Shown here: positions 24,557-32,529 of the stretch, one piece after another | Layout of the letters: every line of letters begins with the position of its first letter | Position numbering within the stretch: position 1 is the first letter of the stretch | Assembly (NCBI GenBank): GCA_029782365.1 | Contig: JAKOUW010000215.1 | Span: 1 to 62,976, forward strand | Length of the DNA stretch: 62,976 nucleotides | DNA from: Chloroflexota bacterium | Lineage (GTDB): Bacteria > Chloroflexota > Anaerolineae > Anaerolineales > UBA4823 | Direction: 5' to 3' | Position numbers and translations under genes: made by a program | The notes under the pieces: generated by a model | Told to the model about the DNA's origin: nothing | The model's input: only the letters and a program-made list of their open reading frames with translations | Database searches by the model: none

Positions 24557-26359
24557 ATGCGTTGGAATTTTCACAAATTATTGTCCCTTTTGATCGTCAC
24601 AGCCCTGCTGTCCTCAGCCTGCCAGGCGCTGGCCTTCCCGATTAAGACCGTCCGGCTGACCCCGAGCATCCTGCCTGCCCTGGCAAGCACGCCAACACCC
24701 ACCCTGGCAACCGTGCCTACCAACACGCCTGCGCCGGCAACCAGCCAGCCTACCACCGAGCCAGGCGCAACCGCCGCGCTGAGCCCGACGGTGTCCACTC
24801 CGCCCGAGATACCTCCTGCTGTAGTCATCCACCCGGAAGGTAAATTATACGTGGGCGACCAGGTCAGTTTCGAAGTGCTGCCGCCGCGCTCTGGGGCGGC
24901 AGTCAACCCATATGTCCAGCTCTCGCTGGCCGGGCCTTCGCAGGCGCACACTCTGACCATGCACCCGCTGGCCAAGCAGCAGTTTGTGCCCTTTGGCATT
25001 GGCGGACGGATGGAAGCTGCGCTGACCTGGGCCTGGGATACGCGGGGCCTGGCGCCTGGCGACTATGACCTGGTATTTTCGATCCAACCTGGAGGGCCAA
25101 GTTGGACGCAAACCCTCACCCTCCAACCGGCCAGCAGCCTGCCTCTGGCGGAGCAGGGCGCGCAGTGGGCGCTGGCGCGCAACACCTGCTGTGCGATACA
25201 TTACATCACCCACACCGAGGCGGAGCGCGACATGCCCAAGCTGCTCAAAGACCTGGATGCGCAGGCCGCCGACGCCGCCGCTCGCATGGGTGTGCAATTC
25301 ACCCGACCGGTGACCATTACCCTGATGCCGCGCCTGCTGGGTCAGGGCGGTTTTGCGGATGAGAGCATCAGCGTTTCTTACCTGGACCGGGATTACACCG
25401 CTGGCGATATCGAGCGCATTATCCACCACGAGATGATACACATCCTGGACAGCCGCCTGAAAGGCGATCTGCGGGTCAGCCTGCTGCAAGAGGGGCTGGC
25501 CGTGTATCAAAGCGGAGGCCATTTTAAAGCCGAGCCTTTCATGCCGCGCGCCGCCGCTCTGCTGGATCATTTTGGCAGCCCGGCGATTGACGGCCTGAAC
25601 TGGTACATCCCGCTTTCCCGGCTGGTCAACCAGTTTTATCTCAGCCAGCACGAAGTGGGTTATCTGGAAGGCGCCTCCCTGATTGAGTACATGGTCAAGC
25701 GCTGGGGCTGGCAGCAGTTTCTGAATTTTTACCTGGACGTTCACCTAGGCCAATCGGGAGGGCAGGCCACCGCTCTGGACAACGCCCTTGAACTGCATTT
25801 CAATCTGACGCTGGCGCAGTTAGAAAGCGCGTTTATCGATGCTCTGCGCGCTGAGCCGGCCTCGGCAGATTGGCGCGAAGATGTGCGCCTGACAGTCGAA
25901 TTCTATGACACCATGCGGCGCTACCAGCAGCTACTCGACCCATCGGCATATTTCTTGAGTGCCTGGCTGCCCGACCAGGCGCAGATGCGCGAGCGGGGCA
26001 TTGTGGCCGACTTTATGCGCCACCCGAGTGCGCCGCTTAACCTGGCGCTGGAAACGATGCTGGGAGCGGCTTCACGCGACTTGCAGGCTGGCCACCTGGC
26101 GGCGGTCCGCGACCTTCTGCAGGCAATTGACGCCGCCCTGGATGCGGTGGATGGCGGGGAAGCTGCGCCGCTGAAGGCTCACCCGCTGGCGGTGGAGTAC
26201 GGCAAGCTCGTCGATGTGATTGGCGCGGCGGGATATGACTTGCAGCGCCTGGAAATCAATACTGATACAGCCAATGCCTGGGTGCGTGAGGGAATCGACG
26301 GCCTGCGCCAGATTGTATTGAACCGCGCCGCCAACGGCGGCTGGCAGATCAGCCCCTGA
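24557..26359 (+). CDS. Lipoprotein with gluzincin (peptidase MA-like) domain
   Basis: A probable surface lipoprotein: hydrophobic start with lipobox-like LLSSAC (Cys22), then a long Thr/Pro/Ala linker (about 35-95). After a beta domain it has a zinc metallopeptidase core: His291-Glu292-x-x-His295 (HHEMIH) and a third ligand Glu312 in LLQEGLAVYQSGG, the M1/MA gluzincin layout. The C-terminal half is helical. I reject the longer frame because its first 64 codons overlap the divergent gene start and lack sequence sense; ATG 24557 opens the lipobox signal. It has no Shine-Dalgarno and a -10 box 6 nt upstream, suggesting a leaderless mRNA. The substrate is unknown. Confidence 0.85.
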   Translation: MRWNFHKLLSLLIVTALLSSACQALAFPIKTVRLTPSILPALASTPTPTLATVPTNTPAPATSQPTTEPGATAALSPTVSTPPEIPPAVVIHPEGKLYVGDQVSFEVLPPRSGAAVNPYVQLSLAGPSQAHTLTMHPLAKQQFVPFGIGGRMEAALTWAWDTRGLAPGDYDLVFSIQPGGPSWTQTLTLQPASSLPLAEQGAQWALARNTCCAIHYITHTEAERDMPKLLKDLDAQAADAAARMGVQFTRPVTITLMPRLLGQGGFADESISVSYLDRDYTAGDIERIIHHEMIHILDSRLKGDLRVSLLQEGLAVYQSGGHFKAEPFMPRAAALLDHFGSPAIDGLNWYIPLSRLVNQFYLSQHEVGYLEGASLIEYMVKRWGWQQFLNFYLDVHLGQSGGQATALDNALELHFNLTLAQLESAFIDALRAEPASADWREDVRLTVEFYDTMRRYQQLLDPSAYFLSAWLPDQAQMRERGIVADFMRHPSAPLNLALETMLGAASRDLQAGHLAAVRDLLQAIDAALDAVDGGEAAPLKAHPLAVEYGKLVDVIGAAGYDLQRLEINTDTANAWVREGIDGLRQIVLNRAANGGWQISP

Positions 26360-26369
26360 TGAAATAAAA

Positions 26370-26393
26370 CGCGGGCAGGTTTACCTGCCCGCG
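26370..26393 (-). terminator. Terminator of the FHA gene
   Basis: A perfect 11-bp GC stem (arms 26370-26380 and 26383-26393). The T run TTTTATTT follows on the minus strand; on the plus strand only G residues follow, so it serves the minus-strand gene. Confidence 0.75.
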
Positions 26394-26418
26394 GGGGTGC
26401 AGCGAAGATAAAATGCGC

Positions 26419-27096
26419 CTATTTGATAACCTGGTTAAGCATGCCGGACGAGTAAACGTAATAACCCGCCACGGCGCAAACACACAGCAGGAGCACCAGG
26501 CAGCCACAGCCGGCGATAATCCAGGTGCGGCTGCTGCTTTTCTTGGGAGCTGCCGGGCTGACTGGCGCGCCGAAATCGGCTGGCATATTGGAGGCAGGCG
26601 GTGTATAAGCAGGCGCAGGATCGGGGGTAGGCGGGATGAAAGCAGGCGCCGGTTCGGGGGTGGGTGGGTTATAAGTTTGCACCGGCTCAGGGATAGGCGG
26701 AGCATTAAAAACTGGGGTAGCCGGCTCAGATGCCCTGGCAGATGGGACATTGAGCGTAGCAGGTGTTCCAACTACCGTGGCGTCCGCATCAGTCTGCACA
26801 ACTTCGAAGGATAGGCTGATGTTTTCGCCGAACATAACTGTCTCGCCGGCTCGCAGGGCATGCGGCCCCATCAGGCGCTGTCCATCCACAAAAGAGCCGT
26901 TGGTCGACCCCAGGTCTTCCAGCACGTAGCCGCCGCCCTGCAGGAAGAGGCGAGCGTGCTTGCGGGAAACTTCGGCGTCCGGAATGACGACATCTGCCGT
27001 CGCATCACGGCCGACAATCATCTCACCTTTGGTGAGCGGGTAAATCTTACCGACCTGTGGGCCGGCCTTCATTGTCAATTGAAAAGTTGGCGGCAT
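26419..27096 (-). CDS. FHA domain protein with C-terminal membrane anchor
   Basis: A phosphothreonine-binding FHA domain at residues about 25-95 (MIVGRDATADVVIPD, VSRKHARL, LEDLGSTNGSFVDG hold the conserved Gly-Arg, Ser-Arg-x-His and Asn-Gly). A Pro-rich repeat-like linker follows (three PTPxPAP-style units, about 130-185), then one C-terminal TM helix unusually rich in cysteine (CGCLVLLLCVC). The FHA domain should face the cytoplasm and dock a phosphorylated partner, but no Ser/Thr kinase is encoded nearby. CAGGAGG precedes the ATG. It is single-gene, ending at the hairpin at 26370-26393. Confidence 0.92.
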   Translation of the reverse strand: MPPTFQLTMKAGPQVGKIYPLTKGEMIVGRDATADVVIPDAEVSRKHARLFLQGGGYVLEDLGSTNGSFVDGQRLMGPHALRAGETVMFGENISLSFEVVQTDADATVVGTPATLNVPSARASEPATPVFNAPPIPEPVQTYNPPTPEPAPAFIPPTPDPAPAYTPPASNMPADFGAPVSPAAPKKSSSRTWIIAGCGCLVLLLCVCAVAGYYVYSSGMLNQVIK

Positions 27097-27171
27097 GTGG
27101 ACCTCCTGGTGAACTGCGGTTAAATAATATTAATACCGATATAAATAGTGTACTTTTATTTTCCAATCCTG

Positions 27172-27903
27172 TCAAACGCTTGAAGGTGCGAAATTTTTCT
27201 CATTTTCCAGATGCGCCGCCTGCAATGTGAAATCAAAGACTGCGCCAAAGGCGCCCAGCACACTGGCCTTCACCTGCGCCATGCTTGGAGCAGGTGAGAG
27301 CAGGGCGCTCAAATTGGCGACAGAATACCCCGCCAGCCCACAGGCGACGATGCCTTGCCAGTAAGCCAGGTCGGTGTCCACGTTGAGCGCAAACCCATGG
27401 CGAGAGACGCCCCGGCTGTCCACCTTGACCCCGATGGCGGCTATCTTTGCCAGCCCGGGCTCGGATACCCACACACCGGTCATGCCCGGCATGCGCATGG
27501 CGCAGAGGCCCATTTCTGCCAGGGCGCGCAGCAGCGTTTCTTCCAGGCGGCGCAGGTAGCCGGTGTAATCTGCGCGCGGCAGCTCGCCAGACGCCTGCAG
27601 CGGCGCGCCTAACGGCAGCAAGGGATAACCAACCAACTGGCCTGGCCCGTGGTAGGTCACATCCCCGCCGCGATCGACCCAATGCACAGTGACGCCGCGC
27701 CGCTGGCATTCGGCGGCATCCCACAGCAAGTGTTCCGCCTGGCCGCGCCGCCCAAAGGTGAAGGTGTGGGGATGCTCCACCAGCAGCAGCGCCGGCGGGC
27801 AGCGGCCTAAGCTGATTTCGCCCGCCAGCTCTTCCTGCAGGCGCCAGGCAGCAGTATAAGGCATGCCTCCCAGGTCGAATACCTCGCAAACTGCCCCGCT
27901 CAT
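27172..27903 (-). CDS. lipB: Octanoyltransferase (lipoate biosynthesis)
   Basis: Transfers octanoyl from acyl-carrier protein to lipoyl domains of 2-oxoacid dehydrogenases or the glycine cleavage H protein. The family signature DRGGDVTYHGPGQLVGYP is complete, and the catalytic pair is Cys188 (GIVACGL) and Lys160 (AAIGVKV). The length of 243 is normal. No lipA is in the window. The ATG overlaps the stop of a doubtful 64-codon frame as ATGA. It lies divergently from the T-box/trpB2 unit. Confidence 0.95.
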   Translation of the reverse strand: MSGAVCEVFDLGGMPYTAAWRLQEELAGEISLGRCPPALLLVEHPHTFTFGRRGQAEHLLWDAAECQRRGVTVHWVDRGGDVTYHGPGQLVGYPLLPLGAPLQASGELPRADYTGYLRRLEETLLRALAEMGLCAMRMPGMTGVWVSEPGLAKIAAIGVKVDSRGVSRHGFALNVDTDLAYWQGIVACGLAGYSVANLSALLSPAPSMAQVKASVLGAFGAVFDFTLQAAHLENEKNFAPSSV

Positions 27904-28094
27904 AGCCGAATTTTATCCAAACAGAAGCGCACCTGGCCCAACTGCACTGCCACCATGCCGGCGGCCCTATTCAGGCTGTGATACACCATTGCTAACTCGG
28001 ACTGGCAGTCGCTAAGCAGATTTGTACTTTTGTTGTCGAAAGCAGAGAAAGTATTCGACCCGCCTAAAAAAATGAACAGTAATTTGGTCAGCAT
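27900..28094 (-). CDS. Doubtful small ORF upstream of lipB
   Basis: A 64-codon frame beginning MLTKLLFIFLGGSN and ending in a TGA that overlaps the lipB ATG (ATGA). A TATAAT sits 7 nt before its ATG, the layout seen at leaderless genes here. Against it: the composition (Ser, Asn, Phe rich) is unlike neighbouring genes and no family is recognised. It may just be the lipB leader. Confidence 0.2.
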   Translation of the reverse strand: MLTKLLFIFLGGSNTFSAFDNKSTNLLSDCQSELAMVYHSLNRAAGMVAVQLGQVRFCLDKIRL

Positions 28095-28116
28095 AAGTGT
28101 AATTATAAACCTCCTC

Positions 28117-28144
28117 TTGACAGGTTTTCCATTCTTTGTATAAT
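28117..28144 (+). promoter_or_regulatory. Promoter of the trpB2 T-box leader
   Basis: TTGACA at 28117-28122, 16-nt spacer, TATAAT at 28139-28144. The start point is expected near 28151. Confidence 0.75.
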
Positions 28145-28150
28145 CTTTGT

Positions 28151-28477
28151 AAAATAACCGATACAAGCTGTGAAGAGGATAAGTAAGCGCTGAAACAGCA
28201 GTACAGGGAGCGAAGAACAGTGAGACCTTCGTGTGTATGCCAGCGGTGAATGGACCTTGGAGCTGCAGGACAAACGAAAAAACCTTCCAGTAGTCTGCGC
28301 CGGAGCGCCACCGTTACAGGGCTAAGGGTATAAACCTGGCTCCCAGGCCGTACCCGAAATGAGTGAGACAACCTGTCTTTTGTTTGGGGCAGCCAGCGGC
28401 AAAAGTCAGTCAGGTCTAAACGAGGTGGCACCACGGACATCCAGCGTTCGTCCTCAGCGAGGACGGACGTTTTTTTT
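28151..28477 (+). ncRNA. T-box riboswitch, tryptophan specifier
   Basis: A tRNA-sensing leader about 325 nt long ahead of trpB2. The T-box sequence AGGTGGCACCACGG (28423-28436) is close to consensus; its TGGC bulge (28426-28429) would pair with the GCCA end of a tRNA with discriminator G, as expected for tRNA-Trp. The likely specifier is TGG at 28251-28253 within GAATGGACC. The terminator CGTTCGTCCTC/GAGGACGGACG with a run of eight T lies at 28445-28477. Uncharged tRNA-Trp should favour the antiterminator and switch trpB2 on. Confidence 0.9.
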
Positions 28478-28537
28478 CCATTCACAGCCGGGTCCGCCGG
28501 CGTGACCAGTTTGTTCGAACCTTGTAAGGAGGACCAA

Positions 28538-29911
28538 ATGACTGACCAAACACGTTATTTACTTTCTGAAGCTGATCTGCCCAAGTTCTGGTACAACGTC
28601 AACGCCGACATGCCGGTGCCCCCCGCTCCAGTGCTCAACCCTATGACTCTTGAGCCGGTCACCCCCGATTTCCTGGGCGTGTTGTTCCCGATGGAACTGA
28701 TTCTGCAGGAGATCAGCGCCGAGCGTTACATCCAGATTCCTGAAGAAGTGCGCGAAATTTACAAACTTTATCGGCCCACGCCGCTGCACCGCGCCCGCCG
28801 GCTGGAAAAGACGCTGGGCACCACCGCCCACATATACTATAAGTACGAAGGCGCTTCCCCGGCTGGCAGCCACAAGCCAAACACGGCCATTGCCCAGGCT
28901 TTTTACAACAAGGCCGCCGGCACCAAGGCCCTGACCACCGAAACCGGCGCTGGGCAGTGGGGCTCCGCGCTCTCCATGGCCGGTAAGTTCTTTGACATCG
29001 CTGTCGAAGTGTACATGGTCAAGGTCTCTTACAACCAGAAGCCCTACCGCCGACTGTTGATGGAAACCTTTGGCGCGCAGGTGTTCGCCAGCCCCACTGA
29101 CCGCACCCAATATGGGCGTTCGGTCCTGGCTGAAGATCCGAACAGCCCTGGTTCATTGGGAATCGCCATCTCAGAGGCCGTTGAAGTAGCCGCCACCTCC
29201 GGTGGGGCGAAAAAATACAGCCTGGGATCGGTGCTCAACCATGTCTTGATGCACCAGAGCGTGATCGGCGAGGAAGCGCTTAAGCAAATGGACATGGCAG
29301 GTGAATACCCGGACGTGGTGCTGGGCTGTGTGGGCGGTGGTTCCAACTTTGCCGGAATTGCCTATCCTTTCTTGCGCGAAAACCTGCGCAATGGCAAGCG
29401 CACACGCCTGGTGGCAGTCGAGCCGGATGCTACGCCTTCGCTGACCAAGGGCATCTACACCTTCGATTACGGAGATACTGCCAAAATGGCGCCGATTGTC
29501 AAGATGCACACCCTGGGTCACAACTTCGTCCCGCCGCCCATCCACGCCGGCGGCCTGCGCTACCACGGCATGGCGCCCAGCGTCTCGGCTTTGTTCGACG
29601 CAGGTCACATCCAGGCTGTGGCTGTGCCGCAGTTAGCCACGTTTGACGCCGCAGTGACCTTTGCCCAGAGCGAAGGCATCGTTCCAGCCCCCGAATCGGC
29701 CCACGCTGTACGCGCCGCCATCGACGAGGCGCTGGATGCCAAGGCCAAGGGTGAAAAGCGCATTATCCTCTTCAACTTGTCGGGACACGGCAACTTTGAC
29801 ATGGCCGCCTACCAGGCTTACTTCAGCGGAAAGCTGGAAGATTATGCCTACCCGAAGGAAGCGGTTGAAGCGGCGCTTCACCAGCTCCCACAGGTGAATT
29901 TACCAGCTTAA
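28538..29911 (+). CDS. trpB: Tryptophan synthase beta chain, TrpB2 type
   Basis: PLP enzyme joining indole and serine to make tryptophan. It belongs to the longer TrpB2 group, with an N-terminal extension (about 60 residues before the RPTPLHRA block). PLP lysine is Lys113 in GSHKPNTA; cofactor phosphate loop is GCVGGGSNFAG; ETGAGQWG is the substrate-binding segment. No trpA is adjacent, as is common for trpB2, which may salvage free indole. I start it at ATG 28538 with AAGGAGG 6 nt upstream; the frame extends further back but lies across the leader. Expression is set by the Trp T-box. The length is 457. Confidence 0.95.
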   Translation: MTDQTRYLLSEADLPKFWYNVNADMPVPPAPVLNPMTLEPVTPDFLGVLFPMELILQEISAERYIQIPEEVREIYKLYRPTPLHRARRLEKTLGTTAHIYYKYEGASPAGSHKPNTAIAQAFYNKAAGTKALTTETGAGQWGSALSMAGKFFDIAVEVYMVKVSYNQKPYRRLLMETFGAQVFASPTDRTQYGRSVLAEDPNSPGSLGIAISEAVEVAATSGGAKKYSLGSVLNHVLMHQSVIGEEALKQMDMAGEYPDVVLGCVGGGSNFAGIAYPFLRENLRNGKRTRLVAVEPDATPSLTKGIYTFDYGDTAKMAPIVKMHTLGHNFVPPPIHAGGLRYHGMAPSVSALFDAGHIQAVAVPQLATFDAAVTFAQSEGIVPAPESAHAVRAAIDEALDAKAKGEKRIILFNLSGHGNFDMAAYQAYFSGKLEDYAYPKEAVEAALHQLPQVNLPA

Positions 29912-29915
29912 GGTA

Positions 29916-29951
29916 AAGAAGGGCTGTTCACTGATCTGAACAGCCCTTCTT
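29916..29951. terminator. Bidirectional terminator between trpB2 and GH13 glucosidase
   Basis: A perfect 15-bp stem (29916-29930 and 29937-29951) with a 6-nt loop, AAGAAGG on one side and CCTTCTT on the other. It serves both converging genes. Confidence 0.85.
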
Positions 29952-29954
29952 CAT

Positions 29955-31571
29955 CTATTCAATGATTACCCCCTCGTGCGGGCGCAGGATCAGGCCTGCC
30001 GTGGCAAGCGGCTCTGCGCGGTCAAGGTGGGTGGAGAGGGCGACCCTCCCGTTGTCAACTGGCAGGGAGAGGCGTTGCTCGCGGGAGGAGAAATTCAGCG
30101 TTATCACCTGGCGCTGGTTGCCCAGCGTGCGCTGGTAGGCCAGGCAGTCTGTCGGAGCGGGCAGGGTTTGGTAACTGCCCAACTGCAGGGCGGGGTGCTG
30201 TCTGCGGTGCCAAAGCAGTTGGCGATAAAGGTTGAGAATCGAAAGTGGGTCTTTCGACAGTGCGGCCACATTGCGTTGCGTATAGTCTTCGCTGACCGGC
30301 AGCCAGGGTTTGGCTTGGCTGAAGCCGGCTTGTGGGCTGGCATCCCACTGCATGGGTGTCCGGCAGACGTCGCGTGAGCGTTCGGCGCCCAGGTTTTTGC
30401 CCTGCGGGTCTTGAATCTGTTCGGGTGGGATTTTGCCGTTTTCCAGGCCGATCTCGTCGCCATTGTACAGTGTTGGTGTACCGCGCAGGGTCAGCAGCAG
30501 CATGACCGCCAGGCGGGCTTGCGCCTGCCCGCCAAAGCGGCTGGCCAGGCGCGGCTGGTCGTGATTTCCAAGTACGTAATTGGGCCAGGCAAACGGCGGC
30601 AGGGCTGCCTCCAACTCTGCCACGCAGTTGGCCATTGCCTGCGCCTGCCAGGGCTGGTTCATCAGGCGGAAGTTGAACGGTAATTGCAGCTCTTCGCCTT
30701 GTTCGCCATAGTAGCGCACCCAGCGCGGCAAGGGTCCCCACAACTCGCCGATGCCAACCCGGTCGTCGAACTCATCCAGCGTCTGGCGGATCTGGCGGAT
30801 GATAGCATGCACTTCGTCCTGATCTTCGGTGTAGACGGCCAGCTGGCGGCCGTGCAGATCGTTGGGTGAAAGACGCGGGTCGGCGTGCGGGTTGGGCGGG
30901 TTATCGCGCAGGGCGGCGTCTTTGATCAATAAGCCGACCACGTCCATGCGGAAGCCATCCACGCCGCGCCGCAGCCAGAAACGCAGGGTGTCGAGCATAG
31001 CCGCTTTCAGCTCGGGGCTGCGCCAATTGAGCTCGGGCTGCTCTTTGACGAACTGGTGCAGGTAATACTGCCCGCTGGCTGGTTCGAAAGTCCAGGCCGG
31101 GCCGCCAAAGAAGCTGCCCCAGTTGTTGGGCGGGCTCCCATCCGGTTTGGGGTCAGCCCAGATGTACCAGTTCCGCTGTGGGCTACGGCGGCTGCGGCGC
31201 GCCTCGATAAACCAGGGGTGCTGGTCGGAGGTGTGGTTGGGCACCCAGTCGATGATGATCTTCATTCCCCGCCGGTGCGCCCCTTCCACCAGCCGGTCGA
31301 AATCGGCCAGCGTGCCGAACAGTGGGTCTACATTGCAATAATCAGCTACGTCATAACCGAAATCGGCCATCGGCGACGGGTAAAATGGGCTGATCCACAG
31401 GGCATCCACACCAAGGGAATCGGGCGTGCCATCGTTCAGGTAATCCAGCCGCGCCAGGATGCCGGGCAGGTCGCCGACCCCGTCGCCGTTGGAATCCTGG
31501 AAGCTGCGCGGGTAGATCTGGTACACGACCCCGCGCTGCCACCAGGGCGTGATGGATTGGGTGTTTGGCAT
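29955..31571 (-). CDS. GH13 alpha-glucosidase (oligo-1,6-glucosidase-like)
   Basis: A cytoplasmic exo-acting alpha-glucosidase or related GH13 enzyme for small oligosaccharides. The start WWQRGVVYQIYPRSFQDSNG and the QPELNWRSPEL segment are hallmarks of the oligo-1,6-glucosidase/trehalose-6-phosphate hydrolase group. The catalytic set: nucleophile Asp210 (GFRMDVV), acid/base Glu276 (IGELWG), Asp338 (LGNHDQPR). No signal peptide. I start it at ATG 31571 with AGGAGG 6 nt upstream; the 111 codons of open frame before it lack any family sequence. TATAAT lies further upstream on the minus strand, inside a 6-bp inverted repeat (CGGGTT/AACCCG, about 31615-31640). Confidence 0.93.
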   Translation of the reverse strand: MPNTQSITPWWQRGVVYQIYPRSFQDSNGDGVGDLPGILARLDYLNDGTPDSLGVDALWISPFYPSPMADFGYDVADYCNVDPLFGTLADFDRLVEGAHRRGMKIIIDWVPNHTSDQHPWFIEARRSRRSPQRNWYIWADPKPDGSPPNNWGSFFGGPAWTFEPASGQYYLHQFVKEQPELNWRSPELKAAMLDTLRFWLRRGVDGFRMDVVGLLIKDAALRDNPPNPHADPRLSPNDLHGRQLAVYTEDQDEVHAIIRQIRQTLDEFDDRVGIGELWGPLPRWVRYYGEQGEELQLPFNFRLMNQPWQAQAMANCVAELEAALPPFAWPNYVLGNHDQPRLASRFGGQAQARLAVMLLLTLRGTPTLYNGDEIGLENGKIPPEQIQDPQGKNLGAERSRDVCRTPMQWDASPQAGFSQAKPWLPVSEDYTQRNVAALSKDPLSILNLYRQLLWHRRQHPALQLGSYQTLPAPTDCLAYQRTLGNQRQVITLNFSSREQRLSLPVDNGRVALSTHLDRAEPLATAGLILRPHEGVIIE

Positions 31572-31812
31572 TAGGAACCTCCTGTAAGGATCGATTGAGC
31601 AGATTTTCAAGACGTCGGGTTGAATTATATCCAATAACCCGGACCCTCCACACACAGATCGGCGCAAAAACCGTGCACAAACGCGCCTTTGCGAAACGAG
31701 CGGCGGTTCGCGATTTATCGGTTTAGTGCGTTGACATTTATCTGATATTGAAACCCATTTTTGATAGAATGTGAACCGGCAACTCTGCCATCGTTCTGCC
31801 ACAATCCTTTGA

Positions 31813-31818
31813 TATACT
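31813..31818 (+). promoter_or_regulatory. -10 box 6 nt before ATG (leaderless promoter) of the response regulator
   Basis: TATACT then exactly 6 nt (GGATTT) and the ATG at 31825. There is no Shine-Dalgarno sequence. Confidence 0.5.
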
Positions 31819-31824
31819 GGATTT

Positions 31825-32529
31825 ATGGCTGAAAAGGCGCAGCGTATTTTGGTGGTGGATGATGAGCCCGCCGTGGTGGACCTGTTGGCGTATAACCTGC
31901 GCAAGGCTCATTATGAGGTGGTCACCGCTTTCACCGGCCGCCAGGCGCTGGAAACGGCGCGCCTCAACCCGCCTGATCTGGTCTTGCTCGACTTGATGCT
32001 GCCCGAAATGGACGGCCTGGACGTGTGCCGGGCGCTGCGACGCGAGTCGCGCGTGCCGATCATCATGCTGACGGCACGCGGTGAAGAGATTGACCGGGTA
32101 GTGGGGCTGGAACTGGGCGCCGATGATTATGTCAGCAAGCCCTTCAGCCTGCGTGAGCTGCTGGCGCGTGTCAAGGCCGTGCTGCGCCGCGCCCAACCCG
32201 AATCGCCCGCTGGTTCACCGTCCCTGAGCGGACCAGGGGGGCTGAGCCTGGACACAGAGCAGCGCACAGCGGACATTGGTGGAACCGCCCTCGAGCTGAC
32301 CAGGCTGGAGTTCGATCTGCTCTACGCTCTGCTGAACAACGCCGGGCGGGTGCTCAGCAGAGCGCGCCTGTTAGAAGAGGTCTGGGGATATGATTATGCC
32401 GGCGATACGCGCGCCGTGGACAGCGCCATCAAACGGCTGCGCGCCCGCTTACGAGCCGTGGACCCCGCGGCCGACGGCATCGAGGCGGTGCGCGGCCTGG
32501 GGTATAAGTTCAAGCGCGAGCAGATATGA
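31825..32529 (+). CDS. OmpR/PhoB-type response regulator
   Basis: Two-component transcription factor of 234 residues. The receiver domain holds the acidic pocket (VVDDEP), phospho-acceptor Asp56 (LVLLDLMLPEMDG) and Lys105 (ADDYVSKPF). A short linker leads to a winged-helix DNA-binding domain (LTRLEFDLLYALLNNAGRV, AVDSAIKRLRARL, VRGLGYKF). Its stop overlaps the sensor kinase start as ATGA, so the two are translationally coupled. Signal and regulon are unknown; a paired 11-bp-period direct repeat downstream of the kinase gene could be one of its sites. Confidence 0.96.
   Translation: MAEKAQRILVVDDEPAVVDLLAYNLRKAHYEVVTAFTGRQALETARLNPPDLVLLDLMLPEMDGLDVCRALRRESRVPIIMLTARGEEIDRVVGLELGADDYVSKPFSLRELLARVKAVLRRAQPESPAGSPSLSGPGGLSLDTEQRTADIGGTALELTRLEFDLLYALLNNAGRVLSRARLLEEVWGYDYAGDTRAVDSAIKRLRARLRAVDPAADGIEAVRGLGYKFKREQI

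Noticed and set aside
28012..28485. 157-codon minus-strand frame over the Trp T-box
   Set aside because: The region is explained by a promoter, T-box leader and terminator on the plus strand; the frame has no SD and no family match.
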